Assembly (NCBI RefSeq): GCF_013184525.1
Contig: NZ_JAAOIZ010000004.1
Location: forward strand, 310,001-374,000
DNA from: Chryseobacterium sp. LAM-KRS1
Lineage (GTDB): Bacteria > Bacteroidota > Bacteroidia > Flavobacteriales > Weeksellaceae
Direction of reading: 5' to 3'
Length of the DNA stretch: 64,000 bases
The notes below the pieces were generated by a model. The model was given only the letters and a program-made list of their open reading frames with translations, had not been told where the DNA came from and ran no database searches. A program made the translations under genes and the position numbers. Of the stretch, positions 35,974 through 45,966 are shown piece by piece. The first letter of the stretch is position 1, and each line of letters starts with the position of its first letter.

Positions 35974-36879
35974 CTATTTTTTCTTTTTGTCAGTTATTTC
36001 AACCTTCTCAATCGGGTTATCATTGGCATTAAAGAAATCTTTGTATTGTTTTTCCTGTTTCTTCAACATATCACCTACAGTTCCATCCATTCCCGGTATG
36101 GTCTTGGAAAGCATGTCCTGTGTCATCATCGGTCTCAGAGTAGCAAAAGGATCTTTTTTGAAATCGTTATACGTTTTTTCGAATTTTTCTCTGGTCAGTT
36201 CGTTTACCTTTCCTCCTTTCGCCTGCATCAGGTTTTCTACGTATGAATATTCTGTGTAATCTTTCACCTTCTTATTTCCCTGAAGCACCCACGAATAATC
36301 TTTTGCATCGTCCTCTATCTTGACAATTAGACCCGGAAGACCAGAAAACTTGTAAGGACCGTCAGGGAAAGGCAGATCCGTACTGAACCATGCCGTCCAT
36401 TTTCTTCCTCCGAATTCTGTGGTTGCTTTTTGTGTATTATAAGCTCCTATTTTTTGTTTGTCGGTAAGAATATTCCAGTTGAATTTCGGCTCCTCGTTAT
36501 ATCCTATATTACTTGGAGTAAATCCACTGGCAATTTTATCAACATACTGCACTTTCATGCTTGGATAAAATTTATAAACCCTGGCAGAAATTTTAGGCTG
36601 TCTGATTGTTTTTGAAAGGTCTTTCATCACACCTGCCTTCTGCATTGCTTCTATTTCCACCTTCAGGATCGAATCCTGTGCGATAATGGTATAATCCTGA
36701 TAAATCGATCTGTTTTTATCTGTAATATCCAATATCGTAATAACCTTATCTATTTTAGTAGAATCTTTTTTAGGTTTAAAAGTAAGTTCGTAAAAGAAAC
36801 GGTTTGCAGTTTCTTTAGACTCCTGAGCATTGACAAAAGCAAAGAGAGCAATTAAGAATACTGAAAGCAACTTTTTCAT
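35974..36879 (-). CDS. GLPGLI family protein
   Basis: A 301-residue exported protein with a signal peptide (about 1-18, ending VNAQ). It contains the name-giving motif FSGLPGLIVKIED at about residue 180 and the family's KFNWNI and WTAWFSTDLPFPDGPYK segment. The family is a Bacteroidota-specific set of periplasmic or outer-membrane-linked proteins, often next to TonB-type receptors; function unknown. The C-terminus is highly charged. Confidence 0.9.
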   Translation of the reverse strand: MKKLLSVFLIALFAFVNAQESKETANRFFYELTFKPKKDSTKIDKVITILDITDKNRSIYQDYTIIAQDSILKVEIEAMQKAGVMKDLSKTIRQPKISARVYKFYPSMKVQYVDKIASGFTPSNIGYNEEPKFNWNILTDKQKIGAYNTQKATTEFGGRKWTAWFSTDLPFPDGPYKFSGLPGLIVKIEDDAKDYSWVLQGNKKVKDYTEYSYVENLMQAKGGKVNELTREKFEKTYNDFKKDPFATLRPMMTQDMLSKTIPGMDGTVGDMLKKQEKQYKDFFNANDNPIEKVEITDKKKK

Positions 36880-37117
36880 TGTAATAATGTTTACTTATTA
36901 GTTGCTATTGTATCAAAAATGTTACAACTTTTTTCTCTTTATTTATAAGTTCTTTATGGTAAGCCCCGGAAATATGGCTCCGCCAGGTTAATAGCTATAT
37001 AAAAAATTATTTTCAGTGGCATCTTCTTTTTTCATATTCATTTTTAAGATTATTATGTCGTCAAAATCTTGATAGCTATAAAAGTTTTAACTTTAAATAC
37101 CTAAAAACAAAATTAAT

Positions 37118-37612
37118 ATGGACACATTAGCTCAATTAAAATCCGAACTTGATAGTGAGTATCAAACCACCAGAAAATTTTTTGACCTCTATCCCGATGA
37201 CAAAAATGAGTATGCTCCTCACGAAAAAAGCATGAAAATGAAATCGCTTGCCAACCATCTTGCTGATGTTTTTGAGTGGCCCAACACCATGCTGAAAACA
37301 TCTGAACTGGATTTTGGAACCGCACAACATCCAACCACGTCTGCTACGAAAGAAGATTTATTAAAAAAACTGGATGAGAACTATAAATCGGGTATCGACG
37401 CATTGGAAAATGCAAAAGAAGATGACCTGAATTCTACCTGGGCTTTAAAACATAACGGGCATGAATTGGCAAAATGGACCAAGTATGCATCAATCCGCCA
37501 CAGTTTAAATCAAATTACCCACCATAGAGCTCAGCTGGGAGTATACTACAGGCTCAATGATATTCCTTTGCCGGGAAGTTACGGTCCGTCTGCAGACGTA
37601 CAAAGCTTTTAA
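37118..37612 (+). CDS. DinB family protein
   Basis: A 164-residue four-helix protein of the DinB/YfiT-like putative metalloenzyme superfamily. The three expected metal-ligand histidines are present in the right order: His in the MKSLANHLADVFEWP helix, and two in IRHSLNQITHHRAQLGVYYR. The family includes thiol-dependent transferases; the activity here is unknown. Confidence 0.9.
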   Translation: MDTLAQLKSELDSEYQTTRKFFDLYPDDKNEYAPHEKSMKMKSLANHLADVFEWPNTMLKTSELDFGTAQHPTTSATKEDLLKKLDENYKSGIDALENAKEDDLNSTWALKHNGHELAKWTKYASIRHSLNQITHHRAQLGVYYRLNDIPLPGSYGPSADVQSF

Positions 37613-37627
37613 AATATAGTTTAAATG

Positions 37628-37657
37628 AAAAAGCCAATCCCTTGGGATTGGCTTTTT
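37628..37657. terminator. Bidirectional terminator between DinB and the TonB-type barrel gene
   Basis: AAAAAGCCAATCCC (37628-37641) pairs perfectly with GGGATTGGCTTTTT (37644-37657), a strong two-way terminator between convergent genes. Confidence 0.9.
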
Positions 37658-37673
37658 CTGTTTATGTAGTTTA

Positions 37674-40376
37674 TTATTTGAAGTTAAATTTCACGGTAAA
37701 CATTACCTGACTTGGACGAAGCTGATATCTCGTATAGGTAATATTGGTCGTATTAATATCATAGGTTTCGAATACCTTTTTATTCGCAATATTCATCCAC
37801 TTCAGTTCGAAATCTATTTTCTTTTTAGCCCAGGTAAACTGATAGGACACATCGTAGAATCCGTTATGGTACTTCTGTTCAGCTGCATTTGTGTTCACCT
37901 GATCCCAATTGAACCCGACTGTATGGTTTTCTATAGGATAGAAGAAAAGTCCAAGATTATGGGTGAAGCCTGTTCTGGTAGCGTTAGAGCTAACCTTTCC
38001 AACACTGGTCTGTTTTGTTCGGGAAATACTTGCGTTATAATCAATACTCATCCAGCTGAAATAAGTATTATTGAATTTAATTCCGTACGACTGGCTGTTA
38101 TTCTTGTTGGTATAGGAATCATTATTTAAAAACAGGTCTGATTTCACAGTGTTGTTACTATAGCTAAGGGAGGCATTGGTTTTAAACTTTGGAAAATACT
38201 TTCCAACTTCTGCACTGTATCCATTATTCAATACATGATTATCCTGTTCTTTGTAATTCATTATTGTATATCCCGCACCATTGATTGTAGGATTGGAAAT
38301 CAGGTTTCTTTTCGCATCGGAATACCTGTAGTTTACATTAAAGAATAAATTATTCAGCGGGTTTCTGTATTCAATTCTTGTTCCTGCTGATTTATTGTTG
38401 TTCTGAGGAATCGGGTTTTTTGGATCCATTGCATTAATTCCACTTGGAGAAGTCATCAAGAATCCTGAATATGCTGTATTAATTTCTCCAAAATTATTAT
38501 TGATATTCGCGTTTACCGACGCTTTCCAGAATGAAGCAAATGTATATTGAGCAAAAACACTTGGCTCAAATGTAACTTTATTAACCGTTTTAGAAACATT
38601 TCTGAACGGGTCCTCCGCTTTAATATTATTAGAATTGACCGGGAAGTTGGCATAAAGCATCCAGGAATCATTCTTATAATTAACCCCTAAACTTCCGTAA
38701 GGAGTTGCTGTGGAATACCGAAGGTCATTGCTGTATGCGGTAGGAAGTGTCGGTAGATCATTCGGATTCGTGGATGGAATTGTTTCAATGTTATACAGGT
38801 CTGAAACCAGATCCGTTGTTTTGAAATTAAATCCTACTTCAGGAGTAAAGGTCCATCCCTTTTTAGAAAATCCAATATTTGCAGAATGATTTGCCTCAAA
38901 AGTTTTAAGCCTTAGGTTTTGGGTAACAAAATCAGAATTCGGTAACACTTTAAATCCAGGGATATCCAGATATGATGTTGGAGAAACTTCCAATGTTTGC
39001 CTGTCTGTCTGATAGCTTACATAGGATAAAAGGTTCACCATTTTTTCCTTCCATGGTATAATCGTACTTAAGGAGTTTTGAAATGATGTCGTAGGAGATT
39101 CAAGGCTTTCCCCTGCATTTCTTTGTTTTCCGGAAGTAAGGTCGGTTCTGTCTACCAGTCCTCTGTCTGCATTCCAGTATTGAGAAAAGCTTGTTGTATT
39201 CTTGAAGAATCCTTTTTTTGCATTCTTTGTAAAAATCAATTCTCCTTTAGCTTTATCCGTATAAAAATTATTAAGAATATTAGTTGTATTGGAGCTTCCA
39301 TCGAAATAATCTTTCCTGTTATAAGCCTCTCTTTCTACTGCATTATTTGTATAGTTGGCATTGGCCTTAAGTTCCCATTCTTTCTTTTTATCGATATTGG
39401 TTAAATAATTAGCGGATAAATAGTGGACATTATTTAATAAGTATCTTTTTACCGGAAGGCTGGGAGTGTCTGCATTTTCTACATTGAGCCAGTCATTTTG
39501 TGAGGCATTAATCCTCTTTCCTTCGAACCTGTTTCCAAAAGCCAATATATTTCCTTCATTTTCAACCTGCTCTCCCATATTATTGGTTTTATAATTAACT
39601 ACCCATTGGCTTTTCTGTCCAAAGAACATAGGGGTCAGTTTCACATTCCAGAGCCAAGGTTCTCCAAATCCTGTTCCTACTTCTCCTCTACCAGTCATGG
39701 TAACGGAATTCTTTAATTTAATATTGATTGCCGCCTGGTCGGAAGGTACTTTATCCTGAAGGATTTTTACAGGCTGGTGATTTTCAAGTACTTCAACTTT
39801 CTGTACAGCATCCTTTGGTAAAGAATTATTAATCGTTCCGTATCCTCCTTCCATCAGGTCTTTCCCATTAACGTAGAATTTATTGATCGCATTCCCCTGA
39901 TAAAGTATCGTTCCGTCCGTATTAACCTCAATACCAGGAATCTTTTTCATCACATCAGCCAGCGTCCTGTCACTCTTACTGTCAAAAGCTTTAAGATCAT
40001 ACGCAATGGTATCCCCTCTCGCCGTAATCATCTTGGTTTTCAGTTGAACTTCCTTGATCTCGGTAGCCTCAGACTGCATTTTAAAACTTAGCGTCTGATC
40101 ACTGTTGCTTATCTGTTTAGTTAATGGTTTTTGGTTAAATGCCTTTACTTTCAAATCAACATTAGACTCTGCTGTAGTAAAAGTTACTTTATATTCCCCT
40201 TTTGAATTGGTAATTCCATAAGCTAATATCGCATCTTTACCCGGTTCTTCCACCGTTACACTTGCGCTTGGAATAGGAACACCATCTTCATCTGTGATTT
40301 TTCCTGTAATCGTCTTTTGTGCATAAGTAAGCACAGAAAGAAAAATCATCAGAAATAAAGTAATATTCTTTTTCAT
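37674..40376 (-). CDS. Outer-membrane beta-barrel/TonB-dependent receptor-like protein
   Basis: A 900-residue protein with a signal peptide (about 1-19, ending TYAQ), an N-terminal CarboxypepD_reg-like domain (about 20-105, ITGKITDEDGVPIPSASVTV), a plug-like region (about 125-225, with DVMKKIPGIEVNTDGTILYQG), and a large barrel of the OMP_b-brl_3 type ending MFTVKFNFK. No TonB box is obvious. Such proteins import or secrete unknown ligands at the outer membrane. It is monocistronic and is not adjacent to a SusD-like gene. Confidence 0.9.
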   Translation of the reverse strand: MKKNITLFLMIFLSVLTYAQKTITGKITDEDGVPIPSASVTVEEPGKDAILAYGITNSKGEYKVTFTTAESNVDLKVKAFNQKPLTKQISNSDQTLSFKMQSEATEIKEVQLKTKMITARGDTIAYDLKAFDSKSDRTLADVMKKIPGIEVNTDGTILYQGNAINKFYVNGKDLMEGGYGTINNSLPKDAVQKVEVLENHQPVKILQDKVPSDQAAINIKLKNSVTMTGRGEVGTGFGEPWLWNVKLTPMFFGQKSQWVVNYKTNNMGEQVENEGNILAFGNRFEGKRINASQNDWLNVENADTPSLPVKRYLLNNVHYLSANYLTNIDKKKEWELKANANYTNNAVEREAYNRKDYFDGSSNTTNILNNFYTDKAKGELIFTKNAKKGFFKNTTSFSQYWNADRGLVDRTDLTSGKQRNAGESLESPTTSFQNSLSTIIPWKEKMVNLLSYVSYQTDRQTLEVSPTSYLDIPGFKVLPNSDFVTQNLRLKTFEANHSANIGFSKKGWTFTPEVGFNFKTTDLVSDLYNIETIPSTNPNDLPTLPTAYSNDLRYSTATPYGSLGVNYKNDSWMLYANFPVNSNNIKAEDPFRNVSKTVNKVTFEPSVFAQYTFASFWKASVNANINNNFGEINTAYSGFLMTSPSGINAMDPKNPIPQNNNKSAGTRIEYRNPLNNLFFNVNYRYSDAKRNLISNPTINGAGYTIMNYKEQDNHVLNNGYSAEVGKYFPKFKTNASLSYSNNTVKSDLFLNNDSYTNKNNSQSYGIKFNNTYFSWMSIDYNASISRTKQTSVGKVSSNATRTGFTHNLGLFFYPIENHTVGFNWDQVNTNAAEQKYHNGFYDVSYQFTWAKKKIDFELKWMNIANKKVFETYDINTTNITYTRYQLRPSQVMFTVKFNFK

Positions 40377-40626
40377 AATTCTAGTTATTTGCTTAATTAG
40401 TTATTATTCGGTGTTTTTTGTTACACATCTATAGAGATGCATTTCAGGCAAATAAGTTAAAACATTGTTTTTCACTATGTTTTTAGTGATAATTTTTTTT
40501 GGTTTTTTTTGTTTGTGTATTTTAGGGATATAAGTTTTGCTTCATTTTATTTTGACTAAATAAAATAAATGATTAAAGCCATAGGTTAAATAAATCTTAA
40601 TTTACTTAATATCAATATTTATTTAA

Positions 40627-40634
40627 TAGTTTTG
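40627..40634 (+). promoter_or_regulatory. Flavobacterial -7 element (TAGTTTTG) of cupin-like gene 1
   Basis: It matches the Bacteroidota -7 consensus TAnnTTTG and is followed 18 bases later by the ATG. TTTTGTAACATAAAATTTA (40630-40648) is identical in the second copy (41791-41809), so promoter and leader were duplicated with the gene or are under strong selection. Confidence 0.6.
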
Positions 40635-40652
40635 TAACATAAAATTTATAAA

Positions 40653-41534
40653 ATGGGAATTGTCTTAAAGCCTATTGACATTGTAGATGACATTACTAAG
40701 GAAGAATTCTACGAAAAATACCTAAGGCCGAGAAGGCCTGTTGTCATCAAAAATATGGCAAAAAAATGGCCTGCATATCAAAAATGGACAATGGACCACA
40801 TCAAAGAGACAGTAGGAGACGTAGAAGTTCCATTATATGACAGTTCCAAAGCTGATCCCTCAGCACCGATCAATACCCCTACTACAAAAATGAAGTTTGG
40901 CGATTATATAGACCTGATCCAAAGAGAACCTACCGATCTTCGTATTTTTTTCTTTGATCCTATTAAATATGCCAATAAGCTGCTGGACGATTATATTTCT
41001 CCAAAAGATTTAATGGGCGGCTTCCTGGATAAATATCCTTCCATGTTTTTCGGAGGAACAGGGTCCGTTACTTTTCTGCATTACGATATAGACCTTCCCC
41101 ATATTTTTCATACCCACTTCAACGGGAGAAAGCACGTTATTCTTTTTGAAAATAAATGGAAAGAAAGATTATATAAGATCCCTTATACCACTTATGCATT
41201 GGAGGATTATGACATTTCAAATCCTGATTTTACCAAATTTCCCGCACTGAATGGGATCGAAGGTATTGAATGCTTTCTGGAACATGGGGATACCTTGTTT
41301 ATGCCTACAGGCTGGTGGCACTGGATGAAATATCTGGACGGAAGTTTCTCTCTTTCCTTAAGGGCTTGGGATAAATCCTGGGCTGTAAAGGCCCACTCTA
41401 TCTGGAATCTTACGGTACAACGTAAATTCGATGATATCATGAAGGTCAATTTCAAGAAGAAATATATGGACTGGAAGGAAAAAATAGCCATAAAAAGAGC
41501 GGAAATAGCCTTACGCAGAGGCCTGCCTAAGTAA
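40653..41534 (+). CDS. JmjC-like cupin protein, copy 1
   Basis: A 293-residue cupin_8/JmjC-type protein. The iron-binding facial triad is visible as His-x-Asp in TFLHYDIDLPHIF and a distal His in MPTGWWHWMKYLDGS. The N-terminal RRPVVIKNMAKKWPAYQKW segment is typical for JmjC protein hydroxylases, and KHVILFE fits the 2-oxoglutarate-binding side. It should be an Fe(II)/2-oxoglutarate oxygenase that hydroxylates a protein residue, possibly a ribosomal protein as known for related cupins (inference). It is about 80% identical to the next gene. Confidence 0.87.
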   Translation: MGIVLKPIDIVDDITKEEFYEKYLRPRRPVVIKNMAKKWPAYQKWTMDHIKETVGDVEVPLYDSSKADPSAPINTPTTKMKFGDYIDLIQREPTDLRIFFFDPIKYANKLLDDYISPKDLMGGFLDKYPSMFFGGTGSVTFLHYDIDLPHIFHTHFNGRKHVILFENKWKERLYKIPYTTYALEDYDISNPDFTKFPALNGIEGIECFLEHGDTLFMPTGWWHWMKYLDGSFSLSLRAWDKSWAVKAHSIWNLTVQRKFDDIMKVNFKKKYMDWKEKIAIKRAEIALRRGLPK

Positions 41535-41787
41535 ATATTCTTATTTTACAAAATTCTTAATCATAGGTTTTGATCCAATCGGAACCCATAATTTTTTGTT
41601 GGATACTAAGACTATTTGTATTGAATTCTAAATTTTGTGAAGTCCTTTAGCTATTAGGCATGATAAATAAAATACTATTGCATTACACTTCTTTTTATTA
41701 TTTTTATCTGGTCTAAATATTTATGATAGTGATTTGAATCATAGATTAAAAAAAACTTAAACACAATATTATATTTATTTAATTTAA

Positions 41788-41795
41788 TAATTTTG
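41788..41795 (+). promoter_or_regulatory. Flavobacterial -7 element (TAATTTTG) of cupin-like gene 2
   Basis: It fits TAnnTTTG and sits the same distance from the ATG as in copy 1, with the same leader sequence. Confidence 0.6.
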
Positions 41796-41813
41796 TAACA
41801 TAAAATTTACAGA

Positions 41814-42695
41814 ATGGGAATTATTTTAAAGCCTATAGATGTTGTAGACGATATCAGTAAAGAAGATTTCTACGAAAAATATCTAAAGCCGAGAAGGCCC
41901 GTTGTCATCAAAAACATGGCAAAAAAATGGCCTGCATATCAAAAATGGACAATGGATTATATGAAGGAAACGGTAGGTGATGTAGAAGTCCCCTTATATG
42001 ACAGCTCAAAGGCTGACCCGTCTGCTCCCATCAATGCATCTGCAGCCAAAATGAAATTTGGAGATTATATCGATTTGATTCAGAAAGAGCCTACAGATCT
42101 TAGAATCTTCCTTTTTGATCCGATTAAATTTGCTCCAAAACTTCTTGAAGATTATATTTCTCCCAAAGAATTAATGGGAGGGTTCCTTGATAAATATCCG
42201 AATATGTTCTTTGGAGGAAAAGGATCGGTTACTTTCCTTCATTTTGATATCGATATGGCGCATATCTTCCATACGCACTTCAATGGCAGAAAACATATCA
42301 TGCTCTTTGATTACAAATGGAAAGAAAGACTTTATCAGATTCCTTATGCTACGTATGCTCTGGAAGATTACGATATTGAGAATCCTGATTTCACTAAATT
42401 CCCGGCGCTTGACGGAGTGGAAGGTATTGAATGCTTCCTTGAACATGGAGACACCTTGTTTATGCCTACAGGATGGTGGCACTGGATGAAGTATCTGGAC
42501 GGAAGTTTCTCTATTTCCTTAAGGGCTTGGGATAAATCCTGGGCAGTAAAGGCACACTCTTTATGGAATCTTACGGTACAGCGTAAATTTGATGATATCA
42601 TGAAGTCCAATTTCAAAAAAAGGTATATGGACTGGAAAGAGAAAAAAGCTGTTGAACGAGCCAATTATGCTTTAAAAAGAGGCTTACCAAAATAA
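41814..42695 (+). CDS. JmjC-like cupin protein, copy 2
   Basis: This 293-residue protein has the same length as copy 1 and the same iron triad (TFLHFDIDMAHIF, GWWHWMKYLDGS). Differences cluster in the region around the second metal half (for example DIDMAHIF against DIDLPHIF, FKRYMDWKEKKAVERANYA against the copy 1 C-terminus). The two may act on different targets. It is transcribed from its own copy of the promoter. Confidence 0.87.
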   Translation: MGIILKPIDVVDDISKEDFYEKYLKPRRPVVIKNMAKKWPAYQKWTMDYMKETVGDVEVPLYDSSKADPSAPINASAAKMKFGDYIDLIQKEPTDLRIFLFDPIKFAPKLLEDYISPKELMGGFLDKYPNMFFGGKGSVTFLHFDIDMAHIFHTHFNGRKHIMLFDYKWKERLYQIPYATYALEDYDIENPDFTKFPALDGVEGIECFLEHGDTLFMPTGWWHWMKYLDGSFSISLRAWDKSWAVKAHSLWNLTVQRKFDDIMKSNFKKRYMDWKEKKAVERANYALKRGLPK

Positions 42696-42697
42696 AA

Positions 42698-42723
42698 AAA
42701 GGCGTTTCAGATGAAACGCCTTT
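42698..42723. terminator. Bidirectional terminator between cupin copy 2 and the M14 gene
   Basis: AAAGGCGTTTC (42698-42708) pairs with GAAACGCCTTT (42713-42723) between convergent genes, flanked by A and T runs. Confidence 0.9.
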
Positions 42724-42728
42724 ACTTT

Positions 42729-44453
42729 TTACAAAATCCTATACACAGGATATTGCTTGAATGTCTGTTCTTCAAAATAAGGAGAATGTTTATAAACCCA
42801 GTCTAGCTGAGCAGCACCATCATCTGCAAATTTTTTATCTGATGATTTTTTATCGTCAAACTCCTTTTTCAGTTTAGGATCTTTTTTTAATAGTTCAGCC
42901 GCGGTATCTTCAAAGATATATGCTGAAAAATATTCCTTTTGTGCCAGAATACCATCAAAGAAATTCCAGTTAAAGAAGGAATCCAATGCTTCCGGCTCAA
43001 GGGTTTCAATAATGTATTTAACTCCCGGCTGCTGTGTAGAAACTATATAATCACCTGCCAGGAAATTCACTTTTTTATCGGATTTATCAACCGTTGTTTC
43101 ATAATGAAGATAATGTCCTTCGTATGGATTTTTAACCGTTTTAAAATCATTGATCTTATAGGACTCCACCGCTATTGCACTGTCCTTTTGAATCGGTTTC
43201 ATTTCTATTTTATTTCTTTTGAATTCTTCAATAACCCTGTACTGAGACTGCGGAATGACATAATATTTTGGAATTGTAATGTAACCCGTAGGAACAGCTG
43301 TCGTAAACAATTTTATATTTTTTGTAAAAGGACTTGTCCTGTCGTAATACAATCTTGGTTTTCCGGATACTTCACTGGGTTTATATTTTCCTTCATATCC
43401 TTTAAAATCCATCGTGGAAAATTTTGTAGAATCGATCTTCCAGCGGATACCATATTGTTTTCCTGGCTGATATTGCTTTAAGTTTTCAATACGATAGTCT
43501 TTGATCTTTTTATACTCTTTATCCAGATTCTGAAGGTTAACAAGCATATACTTATACGTTGCATCAACCCTTTTGTCGTAAGGTTTGAGCATATGTGTTT
43601 CCGGAACTGTGCCCAATGAGTTGAATAAAGAAGTATATCCCGTTGAGTATCGTGGTGAATCCTCAAAGGCAGCAAATCCGATTTCAGGGACATCCCCATG
43701 AATATTCACATAAGGAGTGCTCTCATATCCTAGTTTTTTTAAATCCTGCAGGTTCTTTGCCTGATAATCATTGTAAAAATAATTTCCCAGTACATTTCCC
43801 AGGCGTTCTTTAAAAGTTGAAATATAGGTAAACGTATATTGGTAATCTGCCCCGTTGCTTACATGGTTATCGATAAAGACATCCGGCTTCAGCCACTGGT
43901 ATATTTCCTGGAAACTTCTGGCATTTTTAGAATCGGCTTTAATAAAATCCCTATTCAGATCATAGTTCCTGGCGTTTCCCCTGAATCCGTATTGTTCCGG
44001 ACCATTTTGATTCGCTCTGGAATAAGCCCCTCTGTTCAGCATTCCGCTTACGTTATATGCCGAAATAGCTGCTATAATAAAATTCTGTGGAGTCTTTATT
44101 TTTTTTGTGGCAAGATCCCGAATGAGCATCATGGTTGCATCAATTCCGTCCGGTTCTCCCGGATGGATTCCATTATTAACAAAAAGGATCGCTTTTTCTT
44201 TTCTCAGCTTTTCAATATCTTTTTCCGGAAACGGATTATAAATAACCAGATAGATGGGCTTTCCGTTATCATCTTCTCCTTTTTTAAGGTATTGAATTGT
44301 ATTAAATTTTTTAGCCAGCTCCTGGTAATAGTTATTCATCTCATCATAGGTAACGGTCTGGTTGCCATTTCCTTTTTCAAAAGGCGTCTGAAAAGATTGC
44401 TGTGAAAAAAACAATGAAGAACTAAATAATAATAGAACAAATTTAAGTTTCAT
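42729..44453 (-). CDS. M14 family zinc carboxypeptidase, exported
   Basis: A 574-residue protein with an N-terminal signal peptide (ending FFSQQ). The M14 zinc site is visible: HPGEPDG (His and Glu), then the third ligand in VFIDNHVSNGADY, and a later Glu in GTVPETHMLKPYD. A C-terminal domain of about 250 residues follows, as in other Bacteroidota M14 proteins. It is predicted periplasmic or surface exposed and removes C-terminal residues from peptides. Alone on its strand. Confidence 0.92.
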   Translation of the reverse strand: MKLKFVLLLFSSSLFFSQQSFQTPFEKGNGNQTVTYDEMNNYYQELAKKFNTIQYLKKGEDDNGKPIYLVIYNPFPEKDIEKLRKEKAILFVNNGIHPGEPDGIDATMMLIRDLATKKIKTPQNFIIAAISAYNVSGMLNRGAYSRANQNGPEQYGFRGNARNYDLNRDFIKADSKNARSFQEIYQWLKPDVFIDNHVSNGADYQYTFTYISTFKERLGNVLGNYFYNDYQAKNLQDLKKLGYESTPYVNIHGDVPEIGFAAFEDSPRYSTGYTSLFNSLGTVPETHMLKPYDKRVDATYKYMLVNLQNLDKEYKKIKDYRIENLKQYQPGKQYGIRWKIDSTKFSTMDFKGYEGKYKPSEVSGKPRLYYDRTSPFTKNIKLFTTAVPTGYITIPKYYVIPQSQYRVIEEFKRNKIEMKPIQKDSAIAVESYKINDFKTVKNPYEGHYLHYETTVDKSDKKVNFLAGDYIVSTQQPGVKYIIETLEPEALDSFFNWNFFDGILAQKEYFSAYIFEDTAAELLKKDPKLKKEFDDKKSSDKKFADDGAAQLDWVYKHSPYFEEQTFKQYPVYRIL

Positions 44454-44581
44454 GAAGATAAAATTTCAGATTATAAAATTACTGAAATTATTGATGAATC
44501 TTTTGGTTAATCATAAAGACCGGGGGGTTCTTTTTAAGAAGTAAGAATATCTCTGATTTTCATTGATTTATCGATTAGCAG

Positions 44582-45313
44582 CTACCCATTCCTTCCTGTC
44601 TCATCAGGATATATAGCAGGAAGAGGATCACTCTGCCAGAACTCTTTGGTGTCTGCATCCATAATGGACAATGATCCTGTATAAGCAGCCCCGGTATCCA
44701 GATTCCAGACATTGGCTTTGTTTAAAGGTTCTTTGCTTCCCAGATCAATAGTAGGGGTATGTCCAATAAATATCTCGTTATACAAAAGCAGCCTTTTAGG
44801 ATATAATTCAGAGTTCTTGCTTAGCTTTTTATCCATACAAACAGCCGTTTCCCAAAGCGTCCGATCCCACCGGTAATTGCTGGAATAGACCTCTCTTTCC
44901 GGGCCGTGCATTGAAGAATATCCGGCATGAATAAATAAACGGTTCTGATCATCTACATCATAGTTTTTCATATGCTGAAAAAACTCCAAATGTTGCTGTA
45001 ATTCTATTTCGGAATAGGCATCATAACTTTCGATAGTCTTTCTCCCCCCATTATTGAGCCATACTTCAGGAGTTTCCCCGAAAGAAAGCCAGTCTTCACA
45101 CCAGGCATCATGGTTTCCTTTAATAAAAATACAATCCTGCTTTTTTGAAAGTTCAATCAGAAAGGCAATAATATGGGAAGATTCACTCCAGCCGTCTACA
45201 TAATCTCCAAGAAAGATTAATTGATCATCACTTTTTAGCTGAGCCCGGTCAAGAACCTGGATCAGCGCTTTAAAACCTCCATGAATATCCCCTATTACTA
45301 ACTTTCTCTTCAT
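44582..45313 (-). CDS. Calcineurin-like metallophosphoesterase
   Basis: A 243-residue protein with all five metallophosphoesterase motifs: GDIHGGFKAL, GDYVDGWSES, GNHDAWCEDW, a His in FIHAGYSS and GHTPT. It resembles PP1/PP2A-like bacterial phosphatases (diadenosine tetraphosphatase/serine-threonine phosphatase group). It starts 2 bases after the RNA 2'-phosphotransferase, so a role in RNA end or 2'-phosphate metabolism is suggested by context. It is the last gene of the NAD/ADP-ribose cluster. Confidence 0.93.
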   Translation of the reverse strand: MKRKLVIGDIHGGFKALIQVLDRAQLKSDDQLIFLGDYVDGWSESSHIIAFLIELSKKQDCIFIKGNHDAWCEDWLSFGETPEVWLNNGGRKTIESYDAYSEIELQQHLEFFQHMKNYDVDDQNRLFIHAGYSSMHGPEREVYSSNYRWDRTLWETAVCMDKKLSKNSELYPKRLLLYNEIFIGHTPTIDLGSKEPLNKANVWNLDTGAAYTGSLSIMDADTKEFWQSDPLPAIYPDETGRNG

Positions 45314-45315
45314 TT

Positions 45316-45858
45316 TTACTTTGAAATATATTTCGCGTCAACAAAATCCGTCAGCCAGACTCCATTATCTGAAAGATAGAACTGAATTCCTTCTTCAGAC
45401 ATTTTGCCTGTCCGGATGGTCAAAATTACAGGTTTTCCGTGACGCATTCCCACTTTTGTAGCAGTATCTTTATCTGCACTCAGATGAACATGCTGCCTGC
45501 TTCTTTTTTCAATCCCTTTTTCCATAATGGAGCTGATATTACTTTCTGCAGTTCCATGGTAGAGATATTCCGGAGGCTGCTGAGGAATCAATGCCAGATC
45601 TATATCAATAGAGTGTCCCTGGTTAGCTCGTATTTTCGTTTTATCTTCGTTAAAAGCAAACCTTTTTTTGTTATTTGTTTCTACGACCTCATCTAATTCC
45701 TCCATCGTAAAATGTACTCTTTTGCGGGCCGATTTTGTAATCAATTCTTCCACATCCGCCCAACCATTTTCATCTAAATGCAGATGAATTGTTTCTGGCT
45801 GATGACGGAGAATCAGGCTTAAAAATTTACTTATTCTTTTATTTTCTATTTCGTTCAT
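45316..45858 (-). CDS. kptA: RNA 2'-phosphotransferase (Tpt1/KptA family)
   Basis: A 180-residue Tpt1 protein: N-terminal winged helix (about 8-70, KFLSLILRHQPETIHLHLDE) and C-terminal ADP-ribosyltransferase lobe (about 85-175, LYHGTAESNISSIMEKGI, RQHVHLSADKDTA, MRHGKPVILTI). It transfers a 2'-phosphate from RNA to NAD+, giving ADP-ribose 1''-2'' cyclic phosphate. Bacterial substrates are not established, because bacteria lack the yeast-type tRNA splicing that needs it. Here it shares an apparent transcript with ADP-ribose-handling enzymes, which would deal with that product. Confidence 0.93.
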   Translation of the reverse strand: MNEIENKRISKFLSLILRHQPETIHLHLDENGWADVEELITKSARKRVHFTMEELDEVVETNNKKRFAFNEDKTKIRANQGHSIDIDLALIPQQPPEYLYHGTAESNISSIMEKGIEKRSRQHVHLSADKDTATKVGMRHGKPVILTIRTGKMSEEGIQFYLSDNGVWLTDFVDAKYISK

Positions 45859-45966
45859 GATTATGTTTTTTATTTAGCAATAATATTCTTCAGGATCAGA
45901 TCTTACTTGAATTCCTGTTGTTTCAATTATACTTTAAAATATTCACTTATAATATTCATTGCTCTA

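Noticed and set aside
45874..45933. A 19-codon minus-strand frame ending GIQVRSDPEEYYC between the ARH and KptA genes, faintly like the tail of DarT-type (DUF4433) proteins
   Set aside because: It is too short, lacks a start and the similarity is only a few residues; a chance match is as likely.
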